NCBI RefSeq assembly: GCF_025717535.1
Contig: NZ_JAJIRO010000002.1
Coordinates: 806,001 to 870,000 of the forward strand
DNA from: Paucibacter sp. Y2R2-4
Lineage (GTDB): Bacteria; Pseudomonadota; Gammaproteobacteria; Burkholderiales; Burkholderiaceae_C
Direction of reading: 5' to 3'
Length of the DNA stretch: 64,000 nucleotides
Shown: positions 46,133-56,194 of the stretch, piece by piece
How the letters are laid out: every line of letters begins with the position of its first letter
How positions within the stretch are numbered: the stretch's first letter is position 1
Notes under the pieces: model-generated
Databases searched by the model: none
Told to the model about the DNA's origin: nothing
Seen by the model: the letters and a program-made list of their open reading frames with translations, nothing else
Translations under genes and position numbers: made by a program

Positions 46133-47851
46133 TTACCAGCTGCAGCCCTTGGTCCCACCCCGCACCGCGTCCACCGCCAGCGGCACCACGGCCAAGAGGC
46201 CGAGCGTTTCACCATAAGCCTTGCGGCAATCCGCGCGTTTGGCTTCTTCCATGCTTTCGCTGAGCTTGGACTTGCGCTCCGGCGGCAGTGGCATCAAGGG
46301 CAAGACACCGCGCGAGCCGTGCGCCGACAACTCGCCGCCGCGTGGCAGGCTCAGGTTCAAGGGCTTGACCTCAGGCGAGGCGGACGCGGGCGTGGCCACA
46401 TCACGGCCCAGACGCGGCCCGGCGTCCGGGGCGCCCAAGCGGGGGCGGGAGCCGCCAGGATCTAAGAGGCTGGCCGCACTCGCCTTCTGAGCCGGCGTCT
46501 CGTTTGAAGGGCTGGGCTGAGCGCTCGTCGGTGTTGCTGAAGCCCTTGTTGCAGCAGTTGTTGGTGCAGTTGTTGGTGCAGGGACAGGGTTTGGCGCCGG
46601 CGCTGCTGGCACCGGGGTCACGGCTTGGGCAGCCGCAAGCGCGGCAGACGAGGCCGCCGGCTCGGCGGCCTTGGCGGCCACGGCGCTCGACTCAGCGGGC
46701 GCCTGCACCGGCAGCGCAGCGGGGATTTCGGGCGCCTTGGCCAGGGGCTCGTTCGGCATGGTGGGTAAGGGCGGCAGCTTGGGCACGGCAGCGCTTCGGC
46801 TGGCCGGCAGACGGGCAGCAGGCAGGGCCAGCGGCGGCGACAAAGTGGCTGGCGGCAGCGCCGCGCTGTCGCTCTTGGCGATGGCGGGCAGGCGCTCGCT
46901 CAGAGCTGCAGGCCGGGGCGGCGGTGCGTCGAGTCTGCGCGTTAAGGTAGGCGCCTGAAGAAGCTCGGCGAGCGGCCTAGGTGCATCCGGCACAGACAAG
47001 GGCGCCGGCAAGTCCTCAATTCGCCGCAGCACTGGCGGCAGGCTGGGCAGGGTCTTGGCATCCAAGGCTGGGGCGGCCAGGGCTGCGGTCTTGGGCAAGA
47101 CCGGCACGCGGCCGAGCGACTCGCTGGGCGCACGGTTTTTACTGAGCCTGGGGCCAGATGGCAGCTCGCGGCCCGACGGCGCGCTCAGCACCGCGGTGCT
47201 CCGCGTGGGCTCGGCCAATGCGGCTGTGGCGGGCAAGGCCTCCGCATCGAGGGAGCGCAGCTCAGACAGCTTGGGTGGCGTCGGTGCAGCGGCAAGCACA
47301 GGCACAGGCACAGGCGCCGGAGCAGCTGGGGGCGCAGGCGCCTGCGCAACATCCGCCTTGGCCTGAGCCATGATCTTGGGCGTGACTTCGCTGGCGTGTG
47401 CGGCGTCTTTCACCTCAGGCGAGATGCTGGCCAAAGCATCGGTCGCCTCACCGGGCTCGGGCACGCGGCTGGCCCACTCGCCCTCGCGAGCGGCGCCGGG
47501 CGTCATGGGCAGAGGCTGCGGCGCCTCGGCCGGCCTGACGGTGCCGCCATGGCGTTCTTGCCTGCCTTTGCCCACGGGGCCCTGCTGCGCCTGTGTGGGC
47601 GCAGCTTGCGGGCTCACCGCTTTCTGATCGCCTGTTCCACCCGTCAAAGTCACATTGAGACGGCCCCAAACGCCGTCGCCGGGCTTGGCGGTGCCGCCGG
47701 GCGCGGTGCCAATCCACAAGAGCAGCAAGGCGTGCAGCAAAACCGCCAAGAGCAGGCATTGACTGAGCTTCTCTGCCTGCGGGGCGGGCTGCGTATTGGA
47801 AGACAAAGCGGACGGCCACAGGCGCGCCGCGAGGATGCGCGGAGTCAGCAC
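46133..47851 (-). CDS. Pro/Ala-rich, membrane-anchored protein of TonB-like layout
   Basis: About 572 residues. A short cytosolic N-terminus is followed by one membrane helix (LSQCLLLAVLLHALLLLWIGTAP), then some 450 residues of Pro/Ala-rich sequence likely to extend through the periplasm. A more conserved-looking C-terminus follows: LNLSLPRGGELSAHGSRGV, EEAKRADCRKAYGETLGLLAV and VRGGTKGCSW, with two cysteines. The layout recalls TonB or a LysM/SPOR-like tether, but no TonB C-terminal domain is visible. The start is unclear: GTG 47851 is used, and TTG 47929 is possible. Function unknown. Confidence 0.65.
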   Translation of the reverse strand: MLTPRILAARLWPSALSSNTQPAPQAEKLSQCLLLAVLLHALLLLWIGTAPGGTAKPGDGVWGRLNVTLTGGTGDQKAVSPQAAPTQAQQGPVGKGRQERHGGTVRPAEAPQPLPMTPGAAREGEWASRVPEPGEATDALASISPEVKDAAHASEVTPKIMAQAKADVAQAPAPPAAPAPVPVPVLAAAPTPPKLSELRSLDAEALPATAALAEPTRSTAVLSAPSGRELPSGPRLSKNRAPSESLGRVPVLPKTAALAAPALDAKTLPSLPPVLRRIEDLPAPLSVPDAPRPLAELLQAPTLTRRLDAPPPRPAALSERLPAIAKSDSAALPPATLSPPLALPAARLPASRSAAVPKLPPLPTMPNEPLAKAPEIPAALPVQAPAESSAVAAKAAEPAASSAALAAAQAVTPVPAAPAPNPVPAPTTAPTTAATRASATPTSAQPSPSNETPAQKASAASLLDPGGSRPRLGAPDAGPRLGRDVATPASASPEVKPLNLSLPRGGELSAHGSRGVLPLMPLPPERKSKLSESMEEAKRADCRKAYGETLGLLAVVPLAVDAVRGGTKGCSW

Positions 47852-48044
47852 GGTTGGGCAGTCATCTTCTTCATCATCAATGGGCGAAAGACCCTGAACT
47901 GCTGGCCGACAAAGCTGTCGCCCCTTCAAACAGGCATCGTGCTGCGCAGTCTAATGGCCCGGCGCCATACTGGCGGATGAAACCTCCTCACAAAATGCAT
48001 GCTGCTTGCATCGAAGCGCCACGGCGTTTTTCTTGAATCGATCC

Positions 48045-48683
48045 ATGACCGAGTCTTTGTTTGGGCCGCCGGCCCCCTTGGAATTTGCCCCCGGCGCCTG
48101 GCTGCTGCCCGGCTTGGCCCTGGGCGCCGAAGCGGCACTATTGGCGGCGGTAGAGGACGTCTTGAGCCAAGCGCCGCTGCGCCAGATGCAAACACCGGGC
48201 GGCCAGACCATGCAAGTGGCGATGAGCAATTGCGGGCCACTGGGCTGGGTGTCTAGCCGCGCCGGCTACCGCTACCAGGCGCTGGACCCACTGAGCGGCC
48301 AAAACTGGCCGGCCATGCCGCCCGAGCTGAAAACGCTGGCCCGGCACGCCGCCGAGCTGGCGCATTATGTGAGCTTCGAACCCGACGCCTGCCTGATCAA
48401 CCGCTACCTGCCCGACACCAAGCTGAGCCTGCACCAAGACCGCGACGAACGCGACTACAGCCAGCCCATCGTGTCAGTGTCGCTGGGCCTGCCGGCGGTG
48501 TTTTTGTTTGGCGGCCTGCAGCGCAGCGACAAAACCCTGCGCCTGCCGCTGACGCATGGCGATGTGTTGGTCTGGGGCGGGCCGTCCCGGCTGCGCTTTC
48601 ATGGGGTGATGCCGGTGGCCGAGGGCCAGCACCCGCTGCTGGGCGAGCAGCGCATCAATCTGACCTTCAGGCGCGCCGGCTAG
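48045..48683 (+). CDS. alkB: Alpha-ketoglutarate-dependent DNA/RNA demethylase AlkB
   Basis: Fe(II)/2-oxoglutarate dioxygenase that reverses alkylation (1-methyladenine, 3-methylcytosine). 212 residues, about E. coli AlkB's 216. Metal facial triad H130-x-D132 (LSLHQDRDE) and H186 (RLRFHGV); 2-oxoglutarate-binding R209 in INLTFRR; substrate-lid NRYLPDTKLS and the conserved WGGPSRLRFHGV. ATG 48045 gives a family-like N-terminus (MTESLFG). Upstream in-frame codons to 48006 are not supported. Not in an Ada operon. Confidence 0.96.
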   Translation: MTESLFGPPAPLEFAPGAWLLPGLALGAEAALLAAVEDVLSQAPLRQMQTPGGQTMQVAMSNCGPLGWVSSRAGYRYQALDPLSGQNWPAMPPELKTLARHAAELAHYVSFEPDACLINRYLPDTKLSLHQDRDERDYSQPIVSVSLGLPAVFLFGGLQRSDKTLRLPLTHGDVLVWGGPSRLRFHGVMPVAEGQHPLLGEQRINLTFRRAG

Positions 48684-48690
48684 GCGCCCC

Positions 48691-49851
48691 TTATTTGTCG
48701 CCCTTGAGCTCCACAAACTTGGGCTGGGCGCCCGAACCCATGCCGACGTTGAGCTGAAAGCCGCCCAGATCCTGCGACCCCAGATGTGCCAGTGACTCCA
48801 GCACCGAGGCTCGGGTCAGTGGCGCCTTGGCATGGCGCAGGCCTTCGACCATGATGCGGGCGGCGATAAAGCCCTCCAAGCTGATCGAATCAAACTGCTT
48901 TTCGCCCGCTTGACGCATGGCTTGTTGATAAGCCGCCACCACGGGCACGGCGGCGTCCGTCGGGTCCGGCACCACTTGGGCCATCGTCACGCCCTTCAAG
49001 CTTTTGCCCAAGGCCTCTCGCAAGGGCTCAAGACCTGCAAAGGACAAGGTATAGAAATGACCGCGGTAGTTCAGGCCGCGCGCCGACTTCACAAAGGCCG
49101 CGCAAGTGGCATAGGTGCTGACCATGAAGATCGCGTCGGCCTTGGATTTGCGCACCAGTTCGGTGGCGACATCGGCCACGCTCTCGGTGTTGCGCTTGAC
49201 GGTGGCGCTGGCCAAGACCTGAATGCCCTGCTCCGTCGCCGCCGCCTTGATGGCCTCTAGCCCCGAGCGGCCAAACATATCGGCCTGATACATCACATTG
49301 ACCGTGCGCACTCCCGCCGCTTTCATGGCCTGCACCATCTTGCGGCCTTCGTCGGCATAGCTGGCCCGTACATTGAAGACATAGGGGCTGGGGGGCTCGC
49401 GCAGCACCTCAGAGCCGGTATAGGCGCCAACAAAAGCGACCTTGGCGCGCCGCACATAGGGCAAGGCCACAAAGCTGGTGGGCGTGCCGACATAGCCGAA
49501 CAAGGCCAGAGTGCGCGGGTCATCAAGCAGTTGCCGGGTGTTGGCCTCGGCTCGCTCGGTCTCGTAGGCATCGTCGAGCAAGTTCAAGGCGATCATCGCG
49601 CCGCCGACACCGCCCTGCCGGTTCAGCTGAGTGAAATGAGCTTGGGCGCCGACATGAAAGCGCCGCCCCAAAAAGGCCGCCGGGCCACTGAGCGCGGCCG
49701 AGCCACCGAGGTAGATCACCGACGCCGGCCGGCTGGCACCACCGCTGCTGCCTGAAACCTCGGCGTCCGATTCGGCGCGCGCAAGGGAGCCCAGCGTCAG
49801 GCCAACAGGCCAAAGCGAGCTCAAGAGAAAGGTCCGGCGGCGCCTTAGCAT
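48691..49851 (-). CDS. Liv-type ABC transporter substrate-binding protein
   Basis: 386 residues with signal peptide (MLRRRRTFLLSSLWPVGLTLGSLARA). The mature part is a periplasmic-binding-protein type 1 fold: GGSAALSGPAAFLGRRFHVGAQAHFTQLNRQGGVGG, ALFGYVGTPTSFVALPYV and VYAFN-like PYVFNVRASYADEG. The family binds branched-chain amino acids, amides or aromatic acids. No permease or ATPase genes are adjacent, so it is an orphan. ATG 49851; it converges with alkB (7 bp). Confidence 0.9.
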   Translation of the reverse strand: MLRRRRTFLLSSLWPVGLTLGSLARAESDAEVSGSSGGASRPASVIYLGGSAALSGPAAFLGRRFHVGAQAHFTQLNRQGGVGGAMIALNLLDDAYETERAEANTRQLLDDPRTLALFGYVGTPTSFVALPYVRRAKVAFVGAYTGSEVLREPPSPYVFNVRASYADEGRKMVQAMKAAGVRTVNVMYQADMFGRSGLEAIKAAATEQGIQVLASATVKRNTESVADVATELVRKSKADAIFMVSTYATCAAFVKSARGLNYRGHFYTLSFAGLEPLREALGKSLKGVTMAQVVPDPTDAAVPVVAAYQQAMRQAGEKQFDSISLEGFIAARIMVEGLRHAKAPLTRASVLESLAHLGSQDLGGFQLNVGMGSGAQPKFVELKGDK

Positions 49852-50131
49852 GGGTATCGTCGCAATGGCCTAGGGGTTGGCGGGGGGGATTGAGCGCAGT
49901 CTACGTCCTCGCCCAGCCTGGTGCCAGGTCTTGCCTGCATCGAGACCTTTTTGGACTCGCATGCCGCACAAATCAGCGGGCCCAGCGCGGCCACTTTGAC
50001 CTTGGTCAGACTTTGTTCAGATGCCATCGCCATGCTGGGCCTGCGTCACTTGAGCGTCATTGAGCGCGGTCACGCTGCCGTCATGCAGCTTTCCTGCCCC
50101 CCATCTCATCTGCCAACAAGGAACTTCCGAG

Positions 50132-50758
50132 ATGCTCTTGCATGACTTCCACCAAAAAATCGAAACCCTGCGCTGGGACGACCACCGCTACTACCACCAG
50201 TGCCGCATCAACCAGACCCTGCACCTGATCAGCGCGATCAGCTTTTTGTGCGCCTATGGCCTGCTCTTCATCGACCCGGCCGCGGCCGGCATCATCGGCT
50301 GGACCATCGGCATGGTGACGCGACAATCGGGTCATATCTTTTTCGAACCGCGCGGCTATGACCATATCAACCAGGCCAGCGACGCCCACAAAGAGGCCAT
50401 CAAAGTGGGCTTCAATATGCGGCGCAAGGCGGTGTTGATTGGCGTTTGGCTCGCCTTGCCCTTGGCTTTGTGGGCCAGCCCCAGCTTGTTCGGGCTCATC
50501 ACGCCCAGCCACAGCTGGCAGGGCTGGGTGCACGATGTGGGTCTGAGCTGGTTGGCACTGGGCGCCGCCGGCTTGCTGGCGCGCACCCTGCATCTGTTCT
50601 TCTTGCGCAGCCCGGCTTGGGGCCTGGCCTGGGCTGCCAAAATCATCAGCGACCCATTTCACAACGTGGCGATCTACTGGCGCTCGCCCATCGCCCTGCT
50701 GCGCGGCCAGCGCCTGGACCCGATGAGCGAAGGCGCGCCGAAGTCCAGCGCTGCCTGA
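50132..50758 (+). CDS. Integral membrane protein with conserved His motifs, unassigned
   Basis: 208 residues with about four membrane helices. A motif-dense N-terminal half reads DDHRYYHQCRINQTLHLISA, RQSGHIFFEPRGYDHINQ and HKEAIKVGFNMRRKAV; histidines at these positions could bind metal or lipid substrate. DPFHNV occurs near the C-terminus. The arrangement recalls small membrane hydroxylase-like proteins but I cannot assign a family. ATG 50132 is supported by AAGGAA nine bases upstream. It converges with coxG (10 bp). Confidence 0.7.
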   Translation: MLLHDFHQKIETLRWDDHRYYHQCRINQTLHLISAISFLCAYGLLFIDPAAAGIIGWTIGMVTRQSGHIFFEPRGYDHINQASDAHKEAIKVGFNMRRKAVLIGVWLALPLALWASPSLFGLITPSHSWQGWVHDVGLSWLALGAAGLLARTLHLFFLRSPAWGLAWAAKIISDPFHNVAIYWRSPIALLRGQRLDPMSEGAPKSSAA

Positions 50759-50768
50759 GCCGCAAAGC

Positions 50769-51338
50769 TCAGGACTGCGCCCCAGCTTGGCCGCCGCGCC
50801 ACAGCGCCAGCAGCCAGGCCCGCAGACGCGCCAGCCAACCGAGCCCGAGTTCAGGCTGCGCAGCCGGGCTGGGTTCGGCCAGGGCCGAGACAGAGGCCAC
50901 GCTCAGCTGCGCCTCAAAGCGCTGAAAAAACTCGCCAATGATTTTTTGCGCAGCGGCGTCCACCACCCGCGAGCCGATCTGCGCCAGCTTGCCGCCGATC
51001 TGCACATCGGCGCTGTAGCTGAGGCGGCAGCTCTGTGCGGACAAAGCTTCCAGACTCACCGCCGCGCGGCCCTTGCCAAAGCCCGCCACGCCGCCCTGCC
51101 CTTCAAACTGCACGGCATAGCTTTGTGGTGCCACCACGTCTTGCATCTGTAGCGTGGCCTTGAAGCGCGCCCGCACCGGGCCCACCGCCGCCATCACCAC
51201 CAGCTGCAGCTGGTCATCGGCGCTGCGCTGCAGCGATTCGCAACCGGGGATGCAGGCCTGCAGCACCGCGTCGTCATTCAGCGCCGCCCAGGCTTGCGCC
51301 TGCGAGCAAGGCAGCTCGCGTTGGTTTTCGATCTTCAT
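50769..51338 (-). CDS. CoxG-like SRPBCC-family protein
   Basis: 189 residues: CoxG/COG3427 START-like domain (MKIENQRELPCSQAQAWAALND, LQACIPGCESLQRS, VQIGGKLAQIGSRVVDAAAQKII) plus a C-terminal membrane-proximal tail (LARLRAWLLALW). CoxG proteins go with molybdenum hydroxylases of the CO dehydrogenase family and are proposed to help anchor or mature them; some bind menaquinone or lipid. It lies three bases after the dioxygenase gene and near a molybdenum hydroxylase operon on the same strand, which supports a functional link. ATG 51338. Confidence 0.88.
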   Translation of the reverse strand: MKIENQRELPCSQAQAWAALNDDAVLQACIPGCESLQRSADDQLQLVVMAAVGPVRARFKATLQMQDVVAPQSYAVQFEGQGGVAGFGKGRAAVSLEALSAQSCRLSYSADVQIGGKLAQIGSRVVDAAAQKIIGEFFQRFEAQLSVASVSALAEPSPAAQPELGLGWLARLRAWLLALWRGGQAGAQS

Positions 51339-51341
51339 GGT

Positions 51342-53092
<1,751 letters not shown>

Positions 53093-53103
<11 letters not shown>

Positions 53104-53917
53104 GGCGAGCACGCCGACTCAAGATGCTGCGAATCACGCTATAGGGCGTGACCAGCGAGGTCTTGGGGTTGTCGGGCGAGGCCGCGTTGTCCAGTCTGAG
53201 CTTGATGGCGCCTGCCGCACCCTCGGCCTCGATTTCATGCACATTGCCGGCCAGGCCGGGGTCGGCCACCAACTCCACAAAAGTGCCTTCCATGCCCAAG
53301 GTGCACAGGGCCAGAGTGGCGGCCACATTCGCGTTCTTGGGGTACTGGGCAGCGGCCTCGCGTGCTGTGCCACGGAAGAACACCGTGGGCTCGGAGATAG
53401 CGGCCAGATCCAGCAAAGCCTCGGCCGGCGTACCGCGCCAGGCCAGCGGCGGCTTGCTCGAGCGCAGGCACACCCGGCTCAAGCCCGCCATGCGCGCGGC
53501 TTGCAAATAATCCAAGCCCGCTAACGCGCCCGAGGGCAGCAGCAACTGCCGTCCCGCCTCGGCTGCGGCCTGCTCCAACTCGGCTTGCAAGATCGCGTCC
53601 GACAAGACGCCCACTGAGACCAGCAGCAGGTCACAACCGGCTCGCAGCACCGCTGCGCCATGCGCCTTGACGGCACCATGGCCGGCGGCCTCCACCACCA
53701 ACTCAGGCTCCAGGGCCAGCAAGGCCGGCAAGCTGGTGACCACCGGCAGGTCCAGCCCAGCGCCCTCCTCCACATGCTGACACATGGCACCGACCAGTTG
53801 CACGCCCTCGCCGCGACGCTGCAGCAGCTCATGGGCGATGACGCGGCCAATGGCGCCCAGGCCGATCAGCGCGACGCGCACCGGAGCCTGGGTCTTGTGT
53901 TGATGGGTATTGCTCAT
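53093..53917 (-). CDS. L-aspartate dehydrogenase-like protein
   Basis: 274 residues. N-terminal Rossmann fold VRVALIGLGAIGRVIAHELL (NAD(P) binding), and the AspDH-family C-terminal domain with the YPKNANVAATLALCTLG motif and NVHEIEAEG. Characterised members (NadX) reversibly deaminate L-aspartate to iminoaspartate. Here it is the last gene of a molybdenum hydroxylase operon, with ATGA overlap to the FAD-subunit gene, so its true substrate may be another amino acid or imine produced by that pathway (inference). ATG 53917. Confidence 0.88.
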
Positions 53918-54715
53918 GACTGTTTCTCCAACAATGCTTGTTGCACCACCCGGCCCGCCAGAACGGCAGCCAAATGGGATCGGTAATCGGCCTCGGCATG
54001 GATGTCGCTGGACATCAAGCCCTCGTCCACCCGCAGGCCACGCAAGGCCTCGGGTCTGAAATCTCGGCTCAGCGCTTGCTCAAACGCGGGCAATCGCACC
54101 GCGCCTTGGGCGGTGCCGGTCAGAGCCACACGCACCTGGCCGTCCTCGGCCTGGGCGATGGCCACGCCCACGAGGGCAAAGCGCGAAGCCATCTGCTCAA
54201 ACTTTTGATAGGCCATGCGGCGCGGCTTGCGAATGCGCACACTGCACAAAATCTCATCGGGCTCCAACGCGGTGCCGAACAAGCCCGTGAAGTAATCGTC
54301 CACCTCAATGGCGCGGCGATCGGTCTGCAGCGTGGCGCCCAGAGCCAGCATGCCGGCCGGCCAGCAGGCTGCAGGGTCGGCATTGGCCAACGAGCCGCCC
54401 AGCGTGCCCATGCTGCGCACCTGCTCGTCAGCGATGTGGCCGGCGAGAGTCGCCAAGCCCGGCGAGAAGCGGCGCAAGGCTGGGCTGGCGGCCAGCTCCG
54501 CATGGGTCTGCATGGCGCCCAGTTGCAAATGGCCAGCACTGGGCTCGCTGAACTGCTTCAGCTCCGCCACGCCGCCCAGATCGATCAGGCGCGCCGGCGC
54601 CATCAGGCCCAGCTTCATGGCGCCGAGCAGGCTCTGGCCGCCGGCGATCAGCTTGCTGTCGACCCCGTCGCGCAGCCAGGCCAGGGCCTGGGGCAGGCTC
54701 TCGGCGCGGCAGTAG

Positions 54716-54729
<14 letters not shown>
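53914..54729 (-). CDS. Molybdenum hydroxylase FAD-binding (medium) subunit
   Basis: 271 residues of the CoxM/XdhB type. FAD-binding AGGQSLLGAMKLGL and TLGGSLANADPA (pyrophosphate and flavin contacts), and the C-terminal CO_deh_flav domain. It passes electrons from the 2Fe-2S subunit to NAD or another acceptor. It overlaps the small subunit gene by 14 bp and the AspDH-like gene by 4. ATG 54729. Confidence 0.95.
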
Positions 54730-55207
<478 letters not shown>

Positions 55208-55212
55208 GCGGC

Positions 55213-56172
55213 TCAACCCAGCTTCAGGCCACTGCGGGCGAATTGCTCGCGGATCAGGGCGCGCTCGTCTTCAGTGAGTTGCAGCAGGGGGCGACGCACC
55301 GGCCCGCCCACCTGGCCCAGCAACTCCAGCCAATACTTGCTGTGCGCCTGCGGCTTGCCTTTGGGCTTGCTGGCCTTGAAGGCCTGGCGGGCCGATTCCA
55401 GGCTGTCGCGCACCACGCGAGCCTCCGCGAACTTGCCTTCAAAAGCCAAGCGGGTGTAGTCGTTGATGCGCTGATCGGCGGCGGTCTGCAGCAGCAGCGG
55501 CGGCGTTGAGCACAAATACAGACGCCAGCCCAGCTCCTCGATATTGTCCAGCCACTCTTCCTCGGAGGCGGTGCTGACCTGGATTTTGTCGCCCACCAAA
55601 CGGCTCAATTCGACGTACATCTCACGCGGCACGCTGTACTTGATGGCCACGATATTGGGCAGCTCGGCGATGCGGGCGCAGAGCTGAGGGCTCATCAAAT
55701 AGCCGCAGTCGGGATGGTTCCACATGGCGATGCCGATATTGAGCTGCTCGCTGATGTGGCGGTAGTACTCGTAAATCGTCTCGTCGGTGTCGGCCCCGAA
55801 GTGCAGCACCGGGCTGTGCACCACGATCCAATCGGCACCGCAGGCCTCGGCGTGGCGACCCAGCTCCAGCACCGTGTCCAGATTGGTGTCGGAGCAAGAC
55901 ATCACCGTGCGCGAACCCTGGGCACGCGCCACTTCGGCCGCCAGCGTGAAGCTGCGCTTGCGTTCTTCCAGCGACATCGAGAAGAACTCGCCCTGCTTGC
56001 CGCAGACGAACAAGCCGCCCAGCTTGAGGGTGCCGGTCCAATGCGCGACATTGGCGCGAAAGCCTTCTTCGTCCACGCTGCCATCGGCCTTGAAGGGCGT
56101 CAGCATGGCGGCCCAAACGCCGGTGAAATGGGCTTTGGCATAGGCCTTGGCGTCTTGCTTGTTGTAGTTCAT
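55213..56172 (-). CDS. DHDPS-fold lyase/aldolase with altered active site
   Basis: 319-residue (beta/alpha)8 protein of the dihydrodipicolinate synthase/N-acetylneuraminate lyase superfamily. The Schiff-base lysine is kept (K178, VAIKYS). The residues that make a true DHDPS are not: GTTGE is GKQGE (K59, Q60), the Tyr of YNVP is W151 (WNHP), and the Arg that follows is C156. So it is not lysine biosynthesis; hydratase-aldolases that cleave or add pyruvate-like groups are the nearest functional class. Position inside the molybdenum hydroxylase operon supports a catabolic role. ATG 56172. Confidence 0.85.
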   Translation of the reverse strand: MNYNKQDAKAYAKAHFTGVWAAMLTPFKADGSVDEEGFRANVAHWTGTLKLGGLFVCGKQGEFFSMSLEERKRSFTLAAEVARAQGSRTVMSCSDTNLDTVLELGRHAEACGADWIVVHSPVLHFGADTDETIYEYYRHISEQLNIGIAMWNHPDCGYLMSPQLCARIAELPNIVAIKYSVPREMYVELSRLVGDKIQVSTASEEEWLDNIEELGWRLYLCSTPPLLLQTAADQRINDYTRLAFEGKFAEARVVRDSLESARQAFKASKPKGKPQAHSKYWLELLGQVGGPVRRPLLQLTEDERALIREQFARSGLKLG

Positions 56173-56194
56173 GGGGTCGCTGCTTTCTGAAATA

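Noticed and set aside
46133-47851. TonB
   Set aside because: The C-terminal domain does not show the TonB YP motif, and no exbBD genes are adjacent.
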